Source of the DNA: an uncultured Variovorax sp.
GTDB taxonomy: Bacteria; Pseudomonadota; Gammaproteobacteria; Burkholderiales; Burkholderiaceae_C
Length of the DNA stretch: 10,048 nt
NCBI GenBank assembly: GCA_903872875.1
Contig: CAIQMJ010000194.1
Span: 1 to 10,048, forward strand
Direction of reading: 5' to 3'
Both the position numbers and the translations under genes were made by a program. Below the pieces are notes generated by a model, which worked only from the letters and a program-made list of their open reading frames with translations, did not search any database and was not told the DNA's origin. Positions 6,134-10,048 of the stretch are shown one piece after another. How positions within the stretch are numbered: position 1 is the first letter of the stretch; every line of letters starts with the position of its first letter.

Positions 6134-6236
6134 GCGCCGGCATGTCCCGCACCGCAGTAGTAGAAGCGCTAACTTGCCCGATGGCACCAGCCGACAAGGT
6201 CAGCGGCGATGATGGGCAACACCGCTCCTCGGCCCG
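6134..6236. other. Intergenic boundary between the secretion operon and the catabolic locus
   Basis: About 103 bases separate the last pseudopilin stop from the chosen regulator start. It contains an interrupted inverted repeat, TTGCCC (6174-6179) with GGGCAA (6214-6219), enclosing a smaller GCCG/CGGC pair. No T-run follows on either strand, so it is not a convincing terminator. No promoter for the regulator gene stands out. If the regulator actually starts at the GTG at 6187, most of this gap would be coding. Confidence 0.3.
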
Positions 6237-6701
6237 CTATTCACCGTCGTAGACGAATCGCCAGTCGCTGTACCTCATCTCGCCCGATGCGGGCGAGACG
6301 ACACCCTGGGGCGCCTGCACGCGTATCGGCTGCGCGGTCGAGCCGCTCGCCACGCCCCGAATGCCTCCCTGCGGCGACAGCAGCAACGTGAACGCCTGCG
6401 CCGTCATGGGATCCGGGTAGAGCTGGCGCAGATAGCGCCGCGTGACCAGATGCCGGGGATCCTTCAGCAAGTCATCGAGATGGTCGGGATAGCGATGCCG
6501 GCCGTCTGGTGCGCTCAGGTAATAGTCCTTGATGGCTTCGCGATACAGGGTGCCCACATGGACCAGTTCGTCTTCCCGCGATCTCTGGGCGCTGTTCGCA
6601 TAGACCTCCATGGCCTTGCCGAGGCCGAGGGACAGGAGGAAGACGATGAACAGCATGAAGAGGTATCCGACGCCGCGCTGTGGAGACCTCTTGCGCGACA
6701 C
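6237..6701 (-). CDS. Pseudopilin-like protein with non-canonical prepilin signal (third of three)
   Basis: A 154-residue protein with a short basic leader (SRKRSPQRGVG) and a hydrophobic helix at about 13-33 (YLFMLFIVFLLSLGLGKAM), then a soluble domain including YREAIKDYYLSAPDG (53-67), YPDHLDDLLKDPR (71-83) and RRYLRQLYPDPMT (88-100). The repeated 'YP..L..LL.DPR...RRYLR.LY.DP' pattern is what GspG-type minor pseudopilins of this cluster type carry. The cleavage site would be VG before YLFML, but the usual Phe+1 and Glu+5 are absent (Leu at +5), so it may be processed poorly or act as an anchored assembly factor. The start chosen is GTG, seven bases after the stop of the previous pseudopilin with AGG six bases ahead; upstream in-frame ATGs at 6743, 6734 and 6779 lie inside that gene. 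The last gene of the secretion operon in this window. Confidence 0.78.
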   Translation of the reverse strand: MSRKRSPQRGVGYLFMLFIVFLLSLGLGKAMEVYANSAQRSREDELVHVGTLYREAIKDYYLSAPDGRHRYPDHLDDLLKDPRHLVTRRYLRQLYPDPMTAQAFTLLLSPQGGIRGVASGSTAQPIRVQAPQGVVSPASGEMRYSDWRFVYDGE

Positions 6702-6708
6702 ATCGCAC

Positions 6709-7101
6709 CTACCACGACCCGTATGGCGTTCCATCCAGCCCATGTCCAGCCGCACCGCTGTGCACATCGTTGACCACACGTCTGCCGCCTTCCTCTTCTC
6801 GAATCGAAGCGACCCACGAGTCCCTGCGCTCGGTCACCGGATCCATCGGCAAGGCCCGCAGATAGCGTTGGCCGACCAGATCGGACAGCTTCTCGGGATA
6901 GCTTCCCTTGTCACTGTCGTACTGGTCGAGCGCAATGCGCAAGGCATTCAGGTTCTCCCTCAACGCGGCTTCCTTGGCCACGTCGATCTTCCGCATGTAG
7001 CGCGGTGCCACGATGCTCAGCAACGCCGAGACGATCGCCATCACGACGAGCAACTCGATCAGCGTGAAGCCGGTGCGTCGCCGCCTCGCGTCGCTCACCA
7101 T
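6709..7101 (-). CDS. gspG: GspG-like pseudopilin (second of three)
   Basis: A 130-residue pseudopilin. Leader MVSDARRRRTG is followed by the class III prepilin motif: cleavage after G11, F12 to be methylated, Glu at +5 (E16) in FTLIELLVVMAI, and a hydrophobic helix to about residue 33. The soluble domain has NLNALRIALDQYDSDKGSYPEKLSDL (51-76) and ALPMDPVT (83-90), as in GspG, and ends NDVHSGAAGHGLDGTPYGSW. This end matches the GspG C-terminal 'D.(H/F)S.G.DG..G....W' region that binds calcium in canonical major pseudopilins, though fewer acidic residues remain. It should be an inner-membrane subunit polymerised into a periplasmic pseudopilus after PilD/GspO cleavage. The ATG overlaps the previous stop by seven bases (ATGGTGA) with no separate Shine-Dalgarno, implying coupled translation. 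Confidence 0.88.
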   Translation of the reverse strand: MVSDARRRRTGFTLIELLVVMAIVSALLSIVAPRYMRKIDVAKEAALRENLNALRIALDQYDSDKGSYPEKLSDLVGQRYLRALPMDPVTERRDSWVASIREEEGGRRVVNDVHSGAAGHGLDGTPYGSW

Positions 7102-7568
7102 CGGGCGTACGGCAGGCCGTTCAGTCCGGCGCGCGTGCTGGTCGAATGGACGTCGTACACGTCATCCCCCTCCTGCGGCCGGTCCGCTTCGCTCGCATAG
7201 GGCCGCTTTCCCCAGGTGTCCGCCGGCGCGAGCTTCATGTCCGGGTTCATCGGATCGCGCGGCACACGCCGCAGAAAGTGGATCCTGCGCTTCGCCACGT
7301 CCTGCAGATCGGGCTCGCCCGTCACCAGCACGTCCAGGGTCGCGGGATAGCCTGTCGTCGTGGCCGAGCGCTGGATCCGCCCTTCGTCGCCCGCCCGTTT
7401 GTAGGCATCGATGGCCGTACGGATCTCGCGCAGCGCCGTCCGAAGATCCTGTTCGCGACCACGCTGGACCGACATCTCCGTCAGCGGCACGACCACGGAC
7501 GCGAGAATGCCGACGAGCACCACCGTGACCATCATCTCGATCAGCGTGAAGCCATGCGAAGCCTTCAT
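7095..7568 (-). CDS. gspG: GspG-like pseudopilin (first of three)
   Basis: A 157-residue pseudopilin with a very short leader: MKASHG, then FTLIEMMVTVVLVGILASVVVP. Cleavage is expected after G6, with F7 at +1 and E11 as Glu+5. The globular part shows LREIRTAIDAYKRAGDEG (46-63), TGYPATLDVLV (72-82), IHFLRRVPRDPMNPD (96-110) and a C-terminus with DDVYDVHS and GLNGLPYARW. The 'LR.VP.DP' and 'DVHS..GLNG.PY..W' elements are those of GspG-type subunits, and the second is shared with the next gene downstream. The ATG overlaps the secretin stop codon (ATGA). Of the three pseudopilins this is the most canonical and the best candidate for the major subunit, but which one is major cannot be settled from sequence. 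Confidence 0.9.
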   Translation of the reverse strand: MKASHGFTLIEMMVTVVLVGILASVVVPLTEMSVQRGREQDLRTALREIRTAIDAYKRAGDEGRIQRSATTTGYPATLDVLVTGEPDLQDVAKRRIHFLRRVPRDPMNPDMKLAPADTWGKRPYASEADRPQEGDDVYDVHSTSTRAGLNGLPYARW

Positions 7569-9292
7569 GGCTGCGCCATTTCGAATGCCGGCTGGGTCAA
7601 CTGCGCGTCGCTGCCGCTGTACTGCGCGGCGGGCGTCAGGCGCATGGGCCGCACGGACGGGCTGTCCGCGGTGCCGGACGGAAACTCGATGACGTCGGCA
7701 GGCGGCGTCGGCATGGACCGAACGATACGCGGCGTGATCAGCAGCACGACCTCCGAGCGCCCGCCGGTGTGCGTCTGGTTGGAGAACAGCCGCCCGATGC
7801 CAGGCAGCGTGCCCAGGCCCGGGATGCCGGCCGCATTCGTGTTCTGCTCGTCCTTCAAAAGACCCGCGAGAGCCTGCGTCTCGCCATCGCGCAGGCGCAG
7901 CACGGTGCTGGCATTGCGCGTGCCGATCTGATAGGCCAGCAGGCCGGTGGTCGAACGGATTTCCTTGACCACGTTGCTGACCTCGAGATCGATCGCGATC
8001 GTCACCTCGCCATTCACATGGATCTCCGGCGTGACCTCCAGCTTCAACCCCACGTCCAGGTAGTTGACCGACTCCATCGACGCGTTGGAGGTCTGGTTGG
8101 TCGTGGTGGTGATCACCGGCACCTTGTCGCCGATCAGCACCTTGGCCTTCTGCCGGTTGGTGACACGGATGCGCGGGTTGGCCAGCGTCTTGGCATCGCT
8201 GCTGGTCTGCTTCAGGTTCAGCGCCAACAACGGATCGGGCAGGAACAGCTCGAAGCTGTTGCGGTTGAGATTGCGAAGCTCGTCGACCGTCAGTTGCCCG
8301 GCCGTGCCGGCACCCCCATGAACGCTGACCGACAGGCGGTCAGGGTACTGGATGCCGGCATTGAGCAGGCCGTTGGCATTGACCTCCAGGATTTCGACTT
8401 CCAGCAGAACTTCGGGGTCGGCGATGTCGTAGCTCGCCACCAACCGTTCGACCGCCGCGACGACATCGAGGTTGTCGCGGACCACCATCATCTTGAACCG
8501 GTCGTCCACATACATCGACTTCGGCGCGATGAGCGTCTTGACCATCTCCTGCATCTTCTTCGGATCCGCGTTCTTCAGATAGAAGGTGCGCATCACCAGG
8601 TCTTCGTAGCGCCGCTTCTTCTCGTCGGAGTCGGCGTAGATCAGCAGCGTCGTCTCGTTGAGGATCTTCCGGCTGAGCTGGCTGGTCCGCAGCACCAGGT
8701 TCAGTGCATCTTCGACCGACGTGTTCTTCGCAAAGATGGTGGTCTTGATGTCGGCCTTGACGTCCTTGTCGAGCACGAAATTGATGTTGGATGTGCGCGA
8801 AAGAATCTCGAGGACCATCTGGATGCTCACGTCGCGCAATTCCAGCGTCACGGGTTTCTTCAGCGACTCGGACAGCACTGGGTCGGCGGCGAGGCTTCGG
8901 TTGCGTTCCAGCTCGATGCCCTGCCGCTGTCGCTGAGCCTCGCGATCGAGCGCCGCCAGGCCTGCGAGCGCCGTCTCGTTGTGCGGATCCAGGCGCAGCA
9001 TGGCGCGGTAGTTCTCCGTGGCGGCGACCGTGCTCTCGCTGCTTCCTTCGGCCGCGCTGCGTCTGGCCTTCTGCAACAGGTCGCGCAGATGGCTGTCGCG
9101 GACCTGCAGGTACTTCAGCCGATAGCCGGTCGGGTCGCTCTTGGCCAGTTGCGACAGCAGGACCAGGGCGGCGTCGGTGTCGCCATCGGAGAGCAGTTGA
9201 TCGGCCCGCTTTTCTTCCGGCGGTGCAGCGCAGCCGGACAGCAGCCCGAGCAGGAGGCACATCGCGGCGAACTTCGTCATCCAACGGGGCAC
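7565..9292 (-). CDS. gspD: Outer-membrane secretin (GspD/PilQ family), lipoprotein
   Basis: A 575-residue secretin forming a gated outer-membrane ring. A lipoprotein signal ends at lipobox LLSG-C21, so the mature N-terminus should be lipidated. Residues about 28-120 look TPR/helical (AALVLLSQLAKSDP, NYRAMLRLDPHNETALAGL). A short secretin/TonB domain follows at about 148-220 (VTLELRDVSIQMVLEILSRT, INFVLDKDV), then a single Secretin_N domain at about 232-292 (MRTFYLKNADPKKMQEMV). The secretin barrel covers about 294-525, with KTLANPRIRVTNRQKAKVLIG, the VPVI plus VNYLDVGLKLEVTP signature and the end motif GLLKDEQN to LLITPRIVR. About 50 further residues follow. At 575 residues with one N domain it is shorter than typical GspD. 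The start is GTG with AAGGAA six bases ahead; an ATG at 9280 lacks one. Lipidation may let it reach the outer membrane without a pilotin, and none is seen here. Confidence 0.93.
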   Translation of the reverse strand: MPRWMTKFAAMCLLLGLLSGCAAPPEEKRADQLLSDGDTDAALVLLSQLAKSDPTGYRLKYLQVRDSHLRDLLQKARRSAAEGSSESTVAATENYRAMLRLDPHNETALAGLAALDREAQRQRQGIELERNRSLAADPVLSESLKKPVTLELRDVSIQMVLEILSRTSNINFVLDKDVKADIKTTIFAKNTSVEDALNLVLRTSQLSRKILNETTLLIYADSDEKKRRYEDLVMRTFYLKNADPKKMQEMVKTLIAPKSMYVDDRFKMMVVRDNLDVVAAVERLVASYDIADPEVLLEVEILEVNANGLLNAGIQYPDRLSVSVHGGAGTAGQLTVDELRNLNRNSFELFLPDPLLALNLKQTSSDAKTLANPRIRVTNRQKAKVLIGDKVPVITTTTNQTSNASMESVNYLDVGLKLEVTPEIHVNGEVTIAIDLEVSNVVKEIRSTTGLLAYQIGTRNASTVLRLRDGETQALAGLLKDEQNTNAAGIPGLGTLPGIGRLFSNQTHTGGRSEVVLLITPRIVRSMPTPPADVIEFPSGTADSPSVRPMRLTPAAQYSGSDAQLTQPAFEMAQP

Positions 9293-9298
9293 GGATTC

Positions 9299-9304
9299 TT
9301 CCTT
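9299..9304 (-). promoter_or_regulatory. Ribosome binding site supporting a GTG start of the secretin gene
   Basis: AAGGAA on the minus strand, six bases before the GTG at 9292. The internal ATG at 9280 has no comparable site, so the leader is read from GTG. Confidence 0.6.
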
Positions 9305-9305
9305 G

Positions 9306-9815
9306 TCATTGCATGGCCGCGACGGGAATCGAGCGGACCTCGTTCAGGGGCAGGTAACGCAGCCGGACCTCGGTCGCGGTCATCTTCTCGACCTTCCACT
9401 GGGCATCGACGAGGCCGCCGATCTCGACCACTTGGGGATCGGCGCCGCGGCCCAGGAAGACATAGTGGCGGCCGTCCTGCTCGAGACGGCCGAGATAGAT
9501 CAGCGCCGGATCAGGCGCAACCGGCTTCGGTGTATCGATAACGGGCGCAGGCAGGACCACAGGCGGAGCGGGCGCCTCGGCGTCGGCCGATTTCTGCAGG
9601 TCGACCTCCGGTGCGTTCCATGGCGCTCCGACGCTGCGGACCCATGGTGTTCCGACGTGACGCGGATCGCGCGACGGGCGCGGCGCGACGAGTGCGTCGG
9701 ATGCGACGGGCACGGGTGCGTCGATCGCGTCCGGTTTCGACAGCGCGATGGCCGTCCATACGGCCGTCGTCACCAATGCCGCCTGCAACGGCTTGGACAG
9801 CGTGAGCGCCTTCAT
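9306..9815 (-). CDS. PilP/GspC-like inner-membrane periplasmic protein of the secretion cluster
   Basis: A 169-residue bitopic protein: short cytosolic start (MKALTLSKP), one weak membrane helix at about 9-26 (LQAALVTTAVWTAIAL), a long Pro/Ala-rich periplasmic linker (about 28-104) and a compact beta-rich C-terminal domain (about 105-169; ALIYLGRLEQDGRHYVFLGR, VVEIGGLVDAQWKVEKM, VRLRYLPLNEVRSIPV). This last part resembles the small homology-region domain of GspC/PilP that contacts the N-terminal domains of the secretin: 'G.....G....L...........G..V...W.V..I....V.L.Y' is the typical pattern. The gene overlaps the preceding PilO/GspM-like gene by four bases (ATGA) and precedes the secretin by 13, which supports the same role. 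Direct family match is only pattern-level, so function is inferred from architecture and position. Confidence 0.65.
   Translation of the reverse strand: MKALTLSKPLQAALVTTAVWTAIALSKPDAIDAPVPVASDALVAPRPSRDPRHVGTPWVRSVGAPWNAPEVDLQKSADAEAPAPPVVLPAPVIDTPKPVAPDPALIYLGRLEQDGRHYVFLGRGADPQVVEIGGLVDAQWKVEKMTATEVRLRYLPLNEVRSIPVAAMQ
9618..9665. repeat. Imperfect 24-bp tandem repeat inside the PilP/GspC-like gene
   Basis: Two adjacent copies with period 24, beginning at 9618 and 9642, each starting CCATGG and sharing TCCGACG. They encode consecutive eight-residue units HVGTPWVR and SVGAPWNA in the proline-rich linker, so the repeat is in frame and lengthens the linker. Divergence between copies suggests an old duplication. 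Confidence 0.6.
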
Positions 9816-10048
9816 GGCGTAACGCCAACAGCCACGTTGCGGTAATACAGACTGGCATCGATCCGGACATCGAGCGTGCCAGTCATCTCCACGGCCTGGC
9901 CTGGCACCCGTTCCATCGTCACGCGTTCGATGCCCAGGTTAGGCATGGCGACGAGCAGGTCATTCAGGAAACGGCGACAGGCGGCGTATTCGGCCCGTAC
10001 CGTGAGTTGCATCGCGGTCCGGCGCCCTGGCAGATGCGTCAGATCCGC
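9812..10048 (-). CDS. PilO/GspM-like inner-membrane assembly protein, C-terminal fragment
   Basis: The frame is open to the right edge, so the start and any membrane helix are missing; 78 residues are visible. They begin ADLTHLPGRRTAMQLTV and continue with AEYAACRRFLNDLLVAMPNLGIERVTMER, VEMTGTLDVRIDASLYY and end AVGVTP. The alternation of a beta-strand (MQLTVRAEY), an amphipathic helix (CRRFLNDLLVAMPNL), then strands (GIERVTMER; TGTLDVRIDASLYY) is that of the periplasmic ferredoxin-like domain of PilO/GspM, where the same 'L.....Y....FL..L......ERV...R' pattern occurs. The ATGA overlap with the PilP/GspC-like gene matches the usual pilO-pilP order in pilus operons. The assignment is structural-pattern inference; a GspL/PilN C-terminal domain of similar fold is the alternative. 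Confidence 0.6.
   Translation of the reverse strand, partial: ADLTHLPGRRTAMQLTVRAEYAACRRFLNDLLVAMPNLGIERVTMERVPGQAVEMTGTLDVRIDASLYYRNVAVGVTP

Noticed and set aside
3782..6160. Long plus-strand open frame (about 790 codons)
   Set aside because: Antisense to the hydroxy-acid dehydrogenase and regulator genes; no recognisable motif, no signal or domain, and low-complexity His/Arg/Ala composition typical of a shadow frame.
6174..6219. Inverted repeat TTGCCC/GGGCAA as a terminator of the secretion operon
   Set aside because: Arms are only six bases, about 34 bases apart, and no T-run follows on the minus strand; kept only as a note on the intergenic region.
7769..9541. Long plus-strand open frame (about 590 codons)
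   Set aside because: Antisense to the secretin and PilP/GspC-like genes, both with clear domain evidence on the minus strand; shadow of codon bias.
1..10048. Mobile elements, CRISPR arrays, tRNA or rRNA genes, phage defence genes
   Set aside because: Searched by eye on both strands; no transposase, no regularly spaced repeats, no tRNA-like cloverleaf and no atypical low-GC island was found.

Overview
The window is GC-rich bacterial DNA, densely coding on the minus strand only. An unpaired Bug-type periplasmic receptor, a TRAP receptor and a set of stand-alone pseudopilin/secretin genes together suggest a betaproteobacterium, most likely Burkholderiales (Bordetella/Achromobacter/Variovorax-like). 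This assignment is inferred from gene families, not from a marker gene. There is no sign of RNA genes, insertion sequences, CRISPR arrays or phage genes, and no stretch over about 110 bases lacks a gene.

Reading in the direction of transcription (from high to low coordinates), the right-hand part (10048 to 6237) is a tightly packed operon for a type II secretion/type IV pilus-related envelope machine. It holds the C-terminal end of a PilO/GspM-like protein, a one-TM proline-rich PilP/GspC-like protein, a lipoprotein secretin of the GspD family, and three consecutive pseudopilins. Stop and start codons overlap (ATGA, ATGGTGA) or lie within 13 bases. The machine looks reduced and T2SS-like (I recall similar clusters being called 'predicted secretion system X' in subsystem annotation). 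Its ATPase and platform protein are not in the window and would have to lie beyond position 10048 or elsewhere.

The left-hand part (6133 to 1) is a carboxylic-acid uptake and catabolism locus. An IclR-family regulator is followed, after an 84-base gap holding a 21-bp near-palindrome and a weak promoter candidate, by an FMN-dependent alpha-hydroxy-acid dehydrogenase/oxidase, an orphan Bug receptor, a TauD/TfdA-type Fe(II)/2-oxoglutarate dioxygenase, an RraA/HMG-type aldolase, a TRAP receptor (DctP) and the first codons of what is probably the TRAP small permease (DctQ).

The three enzymes form a chemically sensible set: hydroxylate a carboxylate, oxidise an alpha-hydroxy acid to a 2-oxo acid, then cleave a 4-hydroxy-2-oxo acid to pyruvate plus a second product. 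Two intercistronic hairpins, after the bug stop and before dctP, may tune receptor expression within the operon. The substrate is unknown and is the main open question of the window.
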